Origin: Beijerinckiaceae bacterium
Lineage (GTDB): Bacteria; Pseudomonadota; Alphaproteobacteria; Rhizobiales; Beijerinckiaceae
Reading direction: 5' to 3'
Length of the DNA: 64,000 nt
Assembly: GCA_030684835.1 (NCBI GenBank)
Contig: JAUXWZ010000132.1
Coordinates: forward strand, 43,361-107,360
Positions 10,642 through 20,225 of this stretch are shown one piece after another. Numbering within the stretch: position 1 is the first letter of the stretch; each line of letters opens with the position of its first letter. A program made the position numbers and the translations under genes. The notes under the pieces were generated by a model, which saw only the letters and a list, made by a program, of their open reading frames with translations, was not told the origin of the DNA and made no database searches.

Positions 10642-10682
10642 GCCGCCACAACGCGTCATGCGCGGGCTTGCCCCGCGCACCA

Positions 10683-11726
10683 CTAAATCGTCTCCAGCTT
10701 CGGCATAATCTCACTGCGGAACAAGTCCAGCGATCGCAGTGCATCCGGCAAACTCATCGTGCCGAAAAACAGATACGCGACGAGATAATTGATCCCAAGC
10801 GCGCCGACCTGCCGTTCGATTTCAGCCAGCACCGTTTTGGGGCTGCCGCAAATCATCGTTCCCTCGCGCACAGCGTCATCAAAGCTCGCGGCGGCGGGGA
10901 TGTTGAGCCTTTTCGCCAGATCACTCGACGCATTGCGCCGCTGCAGGAATGTGAGGTTGGCGTGATGATACGCTGCGGCGGGTTCTGCGATGCGCCGCGC
11001 CTCTTCATCCGTGTCAGCCACAACGATCTGACGCCCGACGCCAATCGCCGCGCCGCCGGCAAACTCCGCCTTGGGATGGACCGGCGCGCCACGCTTGCCC
11101 AGCGCCGACAGATACACGTCGATATTCGTCTTCGCCCGCGTCATCGGGCCATTGGTGACGAAATGCAGGCCCTGCTCGCCTGCCCATTGCGAACCCGTTT
11201 CGTTGGATGAGGCGTACCACATGGCGGGCGTCGGCTGCTGCAAGGGCCGCAGCGGCATCGGCACATCCTTGAACTGGTAAAGCTCGCTTTCAAACGTGAA
11301 CGGATCGCTCGTCAATGCCGCTGTGAGGCAGGCGTAAGCCTCCTTGAAGATGTCTCGCGAGTCCTCGTGCTTGATCTTGTGATAGCCCAGTTCGAATGGC
11401 GAAACGCCGCGCCCGACGCCCACTTCAAGCCTGCCCTTGCTCAGATGGTCCAGCATGCAGATTTCTTCGGTCAACCGCAGCGGCGAATAAAGCGGCAGCA
11501 GATAGACCATGGGCCCCAGTCGCATCCGCTTTGTCGCCCGCGCGACCGCGCCCAGATACACGCCCGGCACGGGCACCATGTTGAGCGGCGAGGCGTGATG
11601 TTCGGCAACATGCAGGCACCACACGCCCGCCTCGTCTGCCGCTTGAGCAAATTCGAGCCTCTCATCCAGCGTTGTCGCGTAGGCGCGGTCCGAAAGCTCG
11701 ACGTGATCGAAGAGACCGACCTTCAT
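10683..11726 (-). CDS. LLM class flavin-dependent oxidoreductase
   Basis: MKVGLFDHVELSDRAYATTLDERLEFAQAADEAGVWCLHVAEHHASP; GRLEVGVGRGVSPFE; true start within the longer 12098 ORF. Confidence 0.9.
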   Translation of the reverse strand: MKVGLFDHVELSDRAYATTLDERLEFAQAADEAGVWCLHVAEHHASPLNMVPVPGVYLGAVARATKRMRLGPMVYLLPLYSPLRLTEEICMLDHLSKGRLEVGVGRGVSPFELGYHKIKHEDSRDIFKEAYACLTAALTSDPFTFESELYQFKDVPMPLRPLQQPTPAMWYASSNETGSQWAGEQGLHFVTNGPMTRAKTNIDVYLSALGKRGAPVHPKAEFAGGAAIGVGRQIVVADTDEEARRIAEPAAAYHHANLTFLQRRNASSDLAKRLNIPAAASFDDAVREGTMICGSPKTVLAEIERQVGALGINYLVAYLFFGTMSLPDALRSLDLFRSEIMPKLETI

Positions 11727-11840
11727 GTTTCCTCTGCCCCGTAGCTTCGTTTGCAGTTTTCGTGCGAACCTTATACCCAGCATCGAAACAGGCAAAGCGC
11801 GCCATTGGCCGCGCAGCCGGCAAGAAATTGGGAGGATGAG

Positions 11841-12833
11841 ATGAAACTGCCGCTGAGCATCGCCTTTGCCGAAAATCCGCGCACACGCCCCATGCTCGAC
11901 GGCCGCGTCAGCGCCGAGGGAATGGACCTCACGCCCAGCGTGGTGGGGCCCTCGGAACTGTTCTGGCGGCAATTGCGCTACGCGGATTTCGATGTTGCGG
12001 AGATGTCGTTCTCGTCCCTCATTATCGCCATGTCGAAGGGCGACGACCGTTTCCTTGCGCTGCCTATTTTCACCACGCGGCGCTTCTTCCACGCGCATAT
12101 TCTAGTGCGCAAGGATTCAGGCATCGAGAAGCCCGAAGACCTGAAGGGCAAGCGCGTCGGCGTTACCGAATATCAACAGACCGGCGCCTTGTGGACACGC
12201 GGCGCGCTTGAGCATGAATGGGGCGTTCGCTCGCAGGACATGGAATTTTTCATGGAGCGCACGCCCGAACTCAGCCACGGCGGCGCCACAGGATTCAAGC
12301 CGCCCGAGGGCGTCACGGTGCATCAGATCCCATCGGAGAAAAGCGTCGCCTCGATGATGCTGTCGGGCGAATTGCAGGCCTGCATTCATTATCGCGGTCA
12401 CGGCTCCATCGTGAACCGCTCGAACGTCAATCTGCTCGCCCATCCAGACATTCGCACGCTCTTCCCCGACGTGCGCGAGGAAGGAATCCGCTATCTTAAG
12501 AAGACGGGGATATTCCCGATCAACCACGGCATGGTGATCCGCCGCAAGATCGTCGAAAGCGATCCGTGGGTCGTCATCAATCTCGTGAAGGCGTTTGACC
12601 GCGCCAACGCCATTGCCGACGCCGAGCGCCTGGAGCATCTTGAGTATTATTTCGACACGGGCGCCCTGCCCGCGGAAGCGCGCGAGGCGTTGCGCAAGCC
12701 GGTGGTGAAGCACGGCGTCGTCGCCAACCGCAAGACGCTGGAGACGGCGGCGCAGATGTCGGTAGAGCAAGGACTGACGGCGCGTCTCATGAAGCTCGAA
12801 GAGATTTTCGCGCAAGAAGCCATGGAGCTGTGA
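11841..12833 (+). CDS. 4,5-dihydroxyphthalate decarboxylase-like / NMT1-like protein
   Basis: No signal peptide; LPLSIAFAENPRTRPMLDGRV, EMSFSSLIIAMSKGDDRFLALPIFTTRRFFHAHILVRKDSGIEKPEDLKGKRVGV; ATG 11841 after GGGAGGATGAG. Confidence 0.75.
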   Translation: MKLPLSIAFAENPRTRPMLDGRVSAEGMDLTPSVVGPSELFWRQLRYADFDVAEMSFSSLIIAMSKGDDRFLALPIFTTRRFFHAHILVRKDSGIEKPEDLKGKRVGVTEYQQTGALWTRGALEHEWGVRSQDMEFFMERTPELSHGGATGFKPPEGVTVHQIPSEKSVASMMLSGELQACIHYRGHGSIVNRSNVNLLAHPDIRTLFPDVREEGIRYLKKTGIFPINHGMVIRRKIVESDPWVVINLVKAFDRANAIADAERLEHLEYYFDTGALPAEAREALRKPVVKHGVVANRKTLETAAQMSVEQGLTARLMKLEEIFAQEAMEL

Positions 12834-12947
12834 GGCGCGTTTTGCGCAACACAGGGCGTCGCGGCGATGCCGTATTGCTCCTCAGCCACAGACACGTCTA
12901 AGTTGGCGCGCCAAGCGGCGGAACCGGCTGGTCGTGGGAGTGCAACA

Positions 12948-13082
12948 ATGTGCGGACTTGTCATCGCAGCGGCAGTATTGGTGGCGGCTTGCGCAATGAC
13001 GCCTCAACCTCCTGCCCGTCATATTTGCACCCATATCCCGGGCGGCCTGGCCGAATGTAACCTCGTGCAGGACGCACGATGA
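12948..13082 (+). CDS. very small predicted lipoprotein (44 aa)
   Basis: MCGLVIAAAVLVAACAMTPQPPARH: hydrophobic segment with lipobox-like VAAC; stop overlaps next start (ATGA). Confidence 0.45.
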   Translation: MCGLVIAAAVLVAACAMTPQPPARHICTHIPGGLAECNLVQDAR

Positions 13083-13339
13083 GCGCGCAAGGCGCCGGGC
13101 GGGTAATCGGAATTATCCTGCGCGCGTTTGGCATGGGCCTCGGCGCCCTGATCGTGATTCCGCTGACCCTTGCTTACGGCCTGCTGGCCTTGTCGCATCT
13201 GGCGGGAGGCTGCGGAGCGGGAAGTTCGGGGGGCTGCGAAATGGGCGCGGCCGCTGTCGGCCTTTACGCGATGCCGTTCGCGTTTGTAATCGGCGCCGCC
13301 TTCAGCGTCATTCGCGATGTGCGAAAGCCCCGTCCCTAA
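13079..13339 (+). CDS. small integral membrane protein, unknown
   Basis: Two hydrophobic segments flanking GGCGAGSSGGCEMG; ATGA coupling with the upstream small ORF. Confidence 0.55.
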   Translation: MSAQGAGRVIGIILRAFGMGLGALIVIPLTLAYGLLALSHLAGGCGAGSSGGCEMGAAAVGLYAMPFAFVIGAAFSVIRDVRKPRP

Positions 13340-13611
13340 CGGCGTTTGAAGCTTCCGCGCAGGCCCAGCGCGACAAGCAATGCGCCAACCGCGAGAGCCG
13401 GCAGGAAGATCGAGAGCGAATCGCGCGACATATCCAGTCGCACACGGCGGCATCCCGACGTGTTCATTTCGCATCCAAAGCCGCTGAGAAGATACCAGCC
13501 CAGCAGTGTGGCGAGGCTTACAAAGACGCCAAATACTACAATCATGCGCGCAAGTATGATCCTTCCGCGACGCTTCGGCGGAAGCGTAGGATCGTTTGGC
13601 GCGTCGCTCAC
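13336..13611 (-). CDS. small integral membrane protein, unknown
   Basis: Two hydrophobic segments flanking SGFGCEMNTSGC; GTG start overlaps the YciB stop (GTGA). Confidence 0.55.
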   Translation of the reverse strand: MSDAPNDPTLPPKRRGRIILARMIVVFGVFVSLATLLGWYLLSGFGCEMNTSGCRRVRLDMSRDSLSIFLPALAVGALLVALGLRGSFKRR

Positions 13612-14219
13612 CAATGCTCGGGCTGCTCCGCCTCGTCCTTCAGTTCGTGTTTCAGGATGAGCGGCACCTGCGCCAGCGCAAAGGCGATGGTCACCGGCAT
13701 GATGCCGAACGCCTTGAAGCTCACCCAGAAGTCTGTCGTCTGCGTGCGCCAGACAATTTCGTTCAGCGCGGCAAGCACAAAGAAGAAAACGCCCCACCGC
13801 AGCGTCAGCTTGCGCCAGCCTTCTTCGGTAAGCCGCATCACGCTGTCGAGCACGATGGGCAACAGCGGCTTGCCGAACGCCAGCGCGCCCAGCAGCACGG
13901 CGCCAAAGATCGAATTCACGATGGTCGGCTTCAGCTTGATAAAAAGCTCATCCTGAAACACGAACGTCAACGCGCCAAAAAAGACGACCGCGACGCACGT
14001 CACCACGGGCATGACGGGCAGATGCTTCGTCATCACCCACGACACGGCCAGCGCCAGCACGACGCACGCCATCAGCACTCCGGTCGCCGGAAAAATTCCG
14101 AACTTCCAGTTCGTGATGAAGAACGCGACCAGCGGCCCCATTTCGAGGATGAGTTTGAGCGTGGGGTTCTGCGCAGCAGATGCGACAGGCGAAGGAGACT
14201 TGTGATCAGGTATGGTCAT
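13608..14219 (-). CDS. yciB: inner membrane-spanning protein YciB / septation protein A
   Basis: KLILEMGPLVAFFITN, LNEIVWRTQTTDFWVSFKAFGIMPVTIAFALAQVPL. Confidence 0.93.
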   Translation of the reverse strand: MTIPDHKSPSPVASAAQNPTLKLILEMGPLVAFFITNWKFGIFPATGVLMACVVLALAVSWVMTKHLPVMPVVTCVAVVFFGALTFVFQDELFIKLKPTIVNSIFGAVLLGALAFGKPLLPIVLDSVMRLTEEGWRKLTLRWGVFFFVLAALNEIVWRTQTTDFWVSFKAFGIMPVTIAFALAQVPLILKHELKDEAEQPEHW

Positions 14220-14228
14220 CGGATGAGA

Positions 14229-15419
14229 CTATTCTTCAATGCCGGCTATGGCGCGTGCGAAATCGCGCGCCTCGAATGTTTCGAGGTCGTCTGCGCTTTC
14301 ACCCACGCCAATGAAATGAACGGGGAGTTTGAACTTTTCGGCTATGGCGACAAGGATGCCGCCGCGCGCCGTGCCATCGAGCTTCGTCATCACAAGGCCG
14401 GTGATGCCCGCCACGCGTCCGAAGATCTCGACTTGCGAAAGGGCGTTTTGCCCGACGGTTGCGTCAAGCACGAGCAGGCTGGCGTGGGGCGCGTCCGGGT
14501 CGATCTTGCGCATGACGCGAATGATCTTTTCCAGCTCATCCATCAATTCCTTGCGGTTTTGCAATCGGCCCGCCGTATCCATGATGAGCACATCGGCGCC
14601 TGCTGTGGCCGCTTCCTTGATTGCGTCGAACGCCAATCCGGCGGCGTCGGCGCCCTGCTGTCGCGAAATCACCGTCGCGTTAAAACGCGCGCCCCAGATC
14701 TGCAATTGCTCGATGGCCGCTGCGCGAAACGTGTCTCCCGCAGCCAGCATCACCTTCTTGCCCTCTGCGGAGAATTTCGCCGCGAGCTTGCCTATCGTCG
14801 TCGTCTTGCCTGAACCGTTCACGCCGACCACGAGGATCACGTAGGGCTTTTTGGCGGCGTCGATGGTCAGCGGCCGCGCTACCGGCGCAAGCACTTTTTC
14901 GACCTCGCTGGCGAGAATTGCGCGCACCTCGGTGGGATCAATCGACTTGTCGTAACGCCCATGACCCACCGCCTGCGCAATGCGCGATGCGGTGACGACG
15001 CCAAGGTCCGCGCGGATGAGCACATCCTCAAGGTCTTCAAGCGTTCCTGCATCAAGCTTTCGCTTGGTGAAAATATCCGAAATGCCAAGCCCGATGGACG
15101 ATGACGAACGCGAGAGGCCCTGCTTCAGCCTCGACCACCAGGACGTCTTTTCCGCAGGCTCGGGAGCGGGCTCAGGCGCAGCTGACGCCAGCGCAGGTTC
15201 GACATTGGCGCTCGGCGGCTCTGGCGCAGGCTCGGGAACAGGCTCCGCCACAGCCACAGGTTCGGCCTCCGCCGGCGCTTCATCAAACGTAGACGCCTCG
15301 TTGGCGGGGATCGTTTGAGGCGACAGCGGTTCAGGCGTCGCTGGCTCCGCCGCAGGCGTTTCCGCCTTACGCCCAAACAATCTCCCGAAAAACCCTGTTT
15401 TGCCGTCGTTTTCCGACAT
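14229..15419 (-). CDS. ftsY: signal recognition particle receptor FtsY
   Basis: VVGVNGSGKTTTIGKLAAKF, AGDTFRAAAIEQL, DTAGRLQNRKELMDEL; acidic Pro/Ala/Glu-rich N-terminus; start MSENDGKTGFFGRLFGRK. Confidence 0.95.
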   Translation of the reverse strand: MSENDGKTGFFGRLFGRKAETPAAEPATPEPLSPQTIPANEASTFDEAPAEAEPVAVAEPVPEPAPEPPSANVEPALASAAPEPAPEPAEKTSWWSRLKQGLSRSSSSIGLGISDIFTKRKLDAGTLEDLEDVLIRADLGVVTASRIAQAVGHGRYDKSIDPTEVRAILASEVEKVLAPVARPLTIDAAKKPYVILVVGVNGSGKTTTIGKLAAKFSAEGKKVMLAAGDTFRAAAIEQLQIWGARFNATVISRQQGADAAGLAFDAIKEAATAGADVLIMDTAGRLQNRKELMDELEKIIRVMRKIDPDAPHASLLVLDATVGQNALSQVEIFGRVAGITGLVMTKLDGTARGGILVAIAEKFKLPVHFIGVGESADDLETFEARDFARAIAGIEE

Positions 15420-15486
15420 CAGATTTCCAGCACCTTCCCGAACGCCGCTTGACGCCCGGCGCGGGCGCATCGATAGCCTGTTCTCC

Positions 15487-16215
15487 ATGACCCCGGAAGA
15501 GCTACTTGCCAGCCTACTCCACCGCGACGGGCTGATGCTCGTCGTTAACAAGCCCGCGGGCATCCCGGTTCACCGGGGGCCGAAGGGCGGCGACAACCTC
15601 GAAGCCTATTTTGACGCGCTGCGCTTTGGCCTGCCTCGCAATCCCGCGCTCGCGCATCGGCTGGACCGCGACACCTCCGGCTGCCTCGTGCTTGGCCGCC
15701 ACCGCAAAGCGCTTGAACGCCTCGGACAATGCTTCAAGCAGGGAAAGGTGGCGAAAACGTATTGGGCCATCGTTGAGGGTGGTCCGGCGGACGATGAAGG
15801 CCTGATCGATCTCGCGCTCGGCCGTCTCGACTCGACCCGCGGCTGGTGGATGAAGGTGGACCCCCTCGGGCAGCCGTCCCAAACCCGCTGGCGCGTGCTG
15901 GGCAGAGGAGAGATCGACGGCAAACCCCTCGCCTGGCTGGCCCTGTCGCCTCTCACCGGCCGCACCCACCAGTTGCGCGTCCACAGCGCCGCCCTGGGCT
16001 GGCCCATCGTCGGCGATCCGATTTACGGCTCGGGCCGCGCGGGGGTCGAACCCGCCCTGCAATTGCATGCGCGCGAAGTCATCGTGCCGATCCAGAAAAA
16101 CAAGGAGCCGGTCCGCGTGACCGCGCCGCCTCCCGATCACATGCTGCAAAGGCTCAGGGCCTGCGGGTGGACAGGCGACGACCTGCCCGCACCGCAAACA
16201 GCTACTGAACCCTGA
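15487..16215 (+). CDS. RluA family pseudouridine synthase
   Basis: VVNKPAGIPVH, HRLDRDTSGCLVLGRHRKALERL, LTGRTHQLRVHSAALGWPIVGDPIYG. Confidence 0.92.
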   Translation: MTPEELLASLLHRDGLMLVVNKPAGIPVHRGPKGGDNLEAYFDALRFGLPRNPALAHRLDRDTSGCLVLGRHRKALERLGQCFKQGKVAKTYWAIVEGGPADDEGLIDLALGRLDSTRGWWMKVDPLGQPSQTRWRVLGRGEIDGKPLAWLALSPLTGRTHQLRVHSAALGWPIVGDPIYGSGRAGVEPALQLHAREVIVPIQKNKEPVRVTAPPPDHMLQRLRACGWTGDDLPAPQTATEP

Positions 16216-17179
16216 TATTACCCTTCTTGATGGCGCTTCCCCAGCGGTCTAATTCCGATTTGGTGAGCGCCGCGAGACCGGCAGGCGTGTCCTGTCCGTT
16301 GCTCGGCAGTTCGGACGCTAGATCCTGAATGCGCTTGCGCACGCCCTCATCCTTGTAGGCGCCCGCCATCGTGTCGACGAGCTTCTTGACGATAGGCTCC
16401 GGCGTCCCCGCAATCGCGTACATCGCGGTTGCAGCCTGAACCTCGAAGCCGGGCAACCCCGCCTCTGCGGTTGTCGGCACCTCCGGGAGACCACGAAAAC
16501 GCGATTGCTGCGCGATGGCGAGCACATTTACCGTACCAGCCGTCGCCTGCCCCATCATGTTGAGGCCCTGATCGCACATCATGTCGAGCGTGCCTGCAAC
16601 AAGATCATTCAGCGCAGGGCCCGTGCCGCGATACGGCACATGGGTGATCTGCGCGCCGGTTTGCTGACCGAAGAGAACGCAAGCCAGATGCGTCGCCGAG
16701 CCCGCGCCGGCCGAGCCGTAGTTAATCTTTGTGGGGTTCGCCTTGGCGTACTCGATGAGCGACTTCAGGTCTTTCGCCGGGAAATCCTTGCGCACGACAA
16801 CGTAATGCGCCGCATAGGCGAGCGTGCCGATCGGGATGAAGTTCTTGATTGGATCGTAGGTGGCGCTTGGATAAAGCACCGGCCCTGACACATGCGGCGC
16901 GACGTTATGCACGAACACTGTGTAGCCATCCGGCTTGGAGCGCGCAGCGCGCAACGCGCCAGTCGTTCCGCCGGCGCCCGCCGCGTTTTCCACGACGAAC
17001 TGCTGACCAAGCGTGCGCGCGAAATATTCCCCATAAATACGTGCAGCGACGTCGGTCGGCCCGCCTGCGGCGAAGGGCACAATCACGGTCACGGCGCGAT
17101 TCGGGTAATCCTGCGCAAGGGCGCCTGTTGCGGCCAAAGCGAGCGCGCCACCGGCAATCAAGGTTTTCAAATTCATCAA
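16202..17179 (-). CDS. tripartite tricarboxylate transporter (Bug) family substrate-binding protein
   Basis: Signal peptide; YPNRAVTVIVPFAAGGPTDVAARIYGEYFARTLGQQFVVENAAGAGGTTGA. Confidence 0.95.
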   Translation of the reverse strand: MMNLKTLIAGGALALAATGALAQDYPNRAVTVIVPFAAGGPTDVAARIYGEYFARTLGQQFVVENAAGAGGTTGALRAARSKPDGYTVFVHNVAPHVSGPVLYPSATYDPIKNFIPIGTLAYAAHYVVVRKDFPAKDLKSLIEYAKANPTKINYGSAGAGSATHLACVLFGQQTGAQITHVPYRGTGPALNDLVAGTLDMMCDQGLNMMGQATAGTVNVLAIAQQSRFRGLPEVPTTAEAGLPGFEVQAATAMYAIAGTPEPIVKKLVDTMAGAYKDEGVRKRIQDLASELPSNGQDTPAGLAALTKSELDRWGSAIKKGNIRVQ

Positions 17180-17274
17180 ATTCCTCCCAACCTGCGAGGC
17201 TGCTACCCCGGTGTCGTCAATATAGCGCGGAGTCGATGCAGAGCAGCGGCGCTGGCTACCAAAGTCTTAGCTGG

Positions 17275-18540
17275 TTAAAACAACCGCTCGCCGTCGTGGC
17301 CGCAAATGGTGATGCGGATCATCCGGCCCGGCTCCGCGCCCACGATTTTTGCGGGCGTGAAATCCTCGGCGCGGCCAATGCCGCCGCGCTCGGCCAGAAG
17401 CGTGAGCGTGCGCCCGATCTGCGCGTCCAGATGCTTGCGCAGGCGCTGCCCGCTCTTCTCACGCAACGCAGCAGCGCGGGCTTTCACGACGTGTCGGGCA
17501 AGCTGGGGCATGCGCGCGGCGGGCGTGCCGGTGCGCGGCGAGAACGGGAACACATGCAGATGCGTGAGCCCGCAATCATCAGCCAGCGCCAGCGTGCGCG
17601 CGAACATGTCTTCGGTCTCCGTCGGAAAACCGGCGATGAGATCCGCGCCGAACACGATATCAGGCCGGGCCGCGCGCAACCGCGCGCAGATCGCGATGGC
17701 CTCGTCTCGCGAATGACGGCGTTTCATGCGCTTGAGAATCATGTCGTCGCCAGATTGCAAAGACAGATGCAGATGCGGCATCAGCCGCGGCTCGTTCGAG
17801 AAGGCCTCGATGAGAGCTTCATCTGCCTCAATACAATCAATGGACGACAGGCGCAGCCGTTCGAGCTCTGGAACGAGTTTGAGAATCTGCTTCACGAGAC
17901 GTCCCAGCGAGGGCTGGCCCGGCAGATCGTGGCCCCATGAGGTCAAATCGACGCCGGTCAGCACCGCTTCCCGATAGCCGTTTGCGACCAGCTTGCGAAT
18001 TTGCGCGACGACGTCGCCCGCAGGCGCGGAGCGCGATGGCCCGCGACCGAACGGGATGATGCAGAACGTGCAGCGATGATCGCAGCCGTTCTGCACTTCC
18101 ACAAATGCGCGCGTGTGACCTTCAATCGAATCGACAGCTCCGGCGACAAAATGATGCGCCGTCTCCGGCAAGGCGAAAATATCGTTCACAATGGCCGCGC
18201 CATCGCGCGCAAATACATCCCACGCCGCAGGCTTCGCCTTGTCAGCATTGCCCATGACAGCGGCGACTTCCGGCATGGCGGCGAACGAATGTGGATCGAT
18301 CTGCGCCGCGCATCCTGTCACGACAATTCGAGCCTCGGGATGTTCGCGCCCCGCGCGGCGGATCGCCTGGCGCGCCTGACGCACCGCTTCCTGAGTCACG
18401 GCGCACGTATTGAATACGATGGTTTGCCCGGGCTGCGCCTCTTCGGCGGCGCGGCGAACGGCTTCCGATTCCACCGCGTTGAGGCGGCAGCCAAATGTGA
18501 CGACTTCGACGGCCCGCGCTGGCTTGCCGGACGTCGTCAC
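17275..18540 (-). CDS. mtaB: tRNA (N6-threonylcarbamoyladenosine(37)-C2)-methylthiotransferase MtaB
   Basis: [18 protein letters not shown]; radical-SAM motif [37 protein letters not shown]. Confidence 0.94.
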   Translation of the reverse strand: MTTSGKPARAVEVVTFGCRLNAVESEAVRRAAEEAQPGQTIVFNTCAVTQEAVRQARQAIRRAGREHPEARIVVTGCAAQIDPHSFAAMPEVAAVMGNADKAKPAAWDVFARDGAAIVNDIFALPETAHHFVAGAVDSIEGHTRAFVEVQNGCDHRCTFCIIPFGRGPSRSAPAGDVVAQIRKLVANGYREAVLTGVDLTSWGHDLPGQPSLGRLVKQILKLVPELERLRLSSIDCIEADEALIEAFSNEPRLMPHLHLSLQSGDDMILKRMKRRHSRDEAIAICARLRAARPDIVFGADLIAGFPTETEDMFARTLALADDCGLTHLHVFPFSPRTGTPAARMPQLARHVVKARAAALREKSGQRLRKHLDAQIGRTLTLLAERGGIGRAEDFTPAKIVGAEPGRMIRITICGHDGERLF

Positions 18541-19409
18541 GCCGACACATCCTCAAACAGCGAAGCGGCGAACCGGCCTTCAAATTCCAGAGCGACATCG
18601 CCTGTCATCAGCACGTGCGAGTCGCTTTCGCGCCATTCGATGAACAGCGTCCCGCCGGGCAGGTCGATGTCGGCTGCCCGGCCCGTGCGGCCGGTGCGCA
18701 CGGCGGCGACAAGGGTCGCGCAGGCGGCGGAGCCACACGCCTGGGTCACGCCAGCCCCACGCTCCCACACTCGCAGCAAGATGCGAACCCGTGCGTCAGA
18801 AGCCTCTGCCACCTGCGCCACGGAGATGTTTGCCCGCTCGGGAAACATCGCATTGTGCTCAAGCGCCGGGCCGATACGTGGAAGATCGACAGCCATAGCG
18901 TCGCTCACGAAGAAGACCGCGTGCGGATTTCCCATGTTCACCGCGCAGAACGGCCCGAGCGCGCCCGCCTCCGGCAATTCCACTGAACTGGTGTCGTCAA
19001 CTTCGCCTGCCAACGGAATTTCGCGCCAACCTAGACCCGGGGCTCCCATGTCCACGGTAAACCTCTGCGGGCCAACGCGCTGGCAGTCCAGCAGCCCCGC
19101 TTGCGTCTCCAGCGCAACGCGCTCGTCACCGCCCGCATGCGTCAAAGCCCACGCAACGCAGCGCGTGCCATTGCCACACGCGCCCGAGAGCGAGCCATCG
19201 TTGTTGAAAATGGTCATGAATGCGGCGGTTCCCGCCGTGCGCGGATCTGACAGAACCATCAATTGGTCGTAGGCGAGACCCTCGCCACGGGCGATTGCGC
19301 GCGCTTCAGCTGGCGTTACAGAGGCATTCGCGCCCCGCAGATCAAGGACGATGATCTCGTTGCCGATGCCGTTCATTTTGAGAAAAGCTCGCCCCGCCAA
19401 TCCGCTCAT
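18537..19409 (-). CDS. dapF: diaminopimelate epimerase
   Basis: [53 protein letters not shown]. Confidence 0.95.
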   Translation of the reverse strand: MSGLAGRAFLKMNGIGNEIIVLDLRGANASVTPAEARAIARGEGLAYDQLMVLSDPRTAGTAAFMTIFNNDGSLSGACGNGTRCVAWALTHAGGDERVALETQAGLLDCQRVGPQRFTVDMGAPGLGWREIPLAGEVDDTSSVELPEAGALGPFCAVNMGNPHAVFFVSDAMAVDLPRIGPALEHNAMFPERANISVAQVAEASDARVRILLRVWERGAGVTQACGSAACATLVAAVRTGRTGRAADIDLPGGTLFIEWRESDSHVLMTGDVALEFEGRFAASLFEDVSA

Positions 19410-19601
19410 AGCCCAAACCTTTTGACCGCCGCATTGTTATATATGCGAGAATAGCGTTTCGCGCCAAAAGCCGGGGCCATGTGGCCAGCCTATCATCTTT
19501 CCGTGATCAGATTGGACGCCTTCACGACGGCGCTTTTTTGGTGGAATGGAAATTGAATGGTTGCGCGCAGCGATTCGCGGATTGCGCGGCAGGAGATAAA
19601 G

Positions 19602-20222
19602 ATGACCACGGTAAATGTCCCGGCTTGGCTCCGGTCCCTTTCGCGGCTCGGTCGATGCTGGACCGCAGCGGCCATGATGTGCCTTTTGCCGGCGTTTTCT
19701 CTGCCTGTCCTCGCGCAAACCGCCGCCCCAGCGCAAGAAGCAGCAACGGCAGCGGCAGTCACGAATTTGGTTGAGGTGGAGTCGCGTCCCGCCCTCACTT
19801 TCGACGGCCAGTCGAACTGGGATGACGCATACACATCCATTACCAACGGCTTCCAGCGCCTCAAGGCCGAAGTGGAGCGCGCCGGGCTGAAGCCAGCCGG
19901 CCGTCCAGTTGCAATGTTTCTATTTACCGATGACGCGGGTTTTCGCTTCCGCGCCATGCTCCCGCTTAGCGAGGCGCCCGTCGATCCGACGCTCGGCGCG
20001 GAGTTTGCGATGGGCAAGACGCCCGCCGGCCGCGCAGCGAAATTCGAGCACCGCGGCGCTTATGATGAAATTGACGCGACCTACGAGGCCATCACTGCAT
20101 GGCTTGATGACAAAAATCTCCTCGCCGAGGATTTCTTCGCCGAGGAATGGGTAGCCGAAGGTTCAAGCGCCGGGGATATCGAAACCGCAGTCGACGTCTA
20201 CGTCTTCGTCAAACCCAAATGA
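19602..20222 (+). CDS. exported GyrI-like / SOUL-like small-molecule-binding domain protein
   Basis: Signal peptide region then FDGQSNWDDAYTSITNGFQRLKAEVE..AGKTPAGRAAKFEHRGAYDEIDATYEAITAWL. Confidence 0.65.
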   Translation: MTTVNVPAWLRSLSRLGRCWTAAAMMCLLPAFSLPVLAQTAAPAQEAATAAAVTNLVEVESRPALTFDGQSNWDDAYTSITNGFQRLKAEVERAGLKPAGRPVAMFLFTDDAGFRFRAMLPLSEAPVDPTLGAEFAMGKTPAGRAAKFEHRGAYDEIDATYEAITAWLDDKNLLAEDFFAEEWVAEGSSAGDIETAVDVYVFVKPK

Positions 20223-20225
20223 GGC

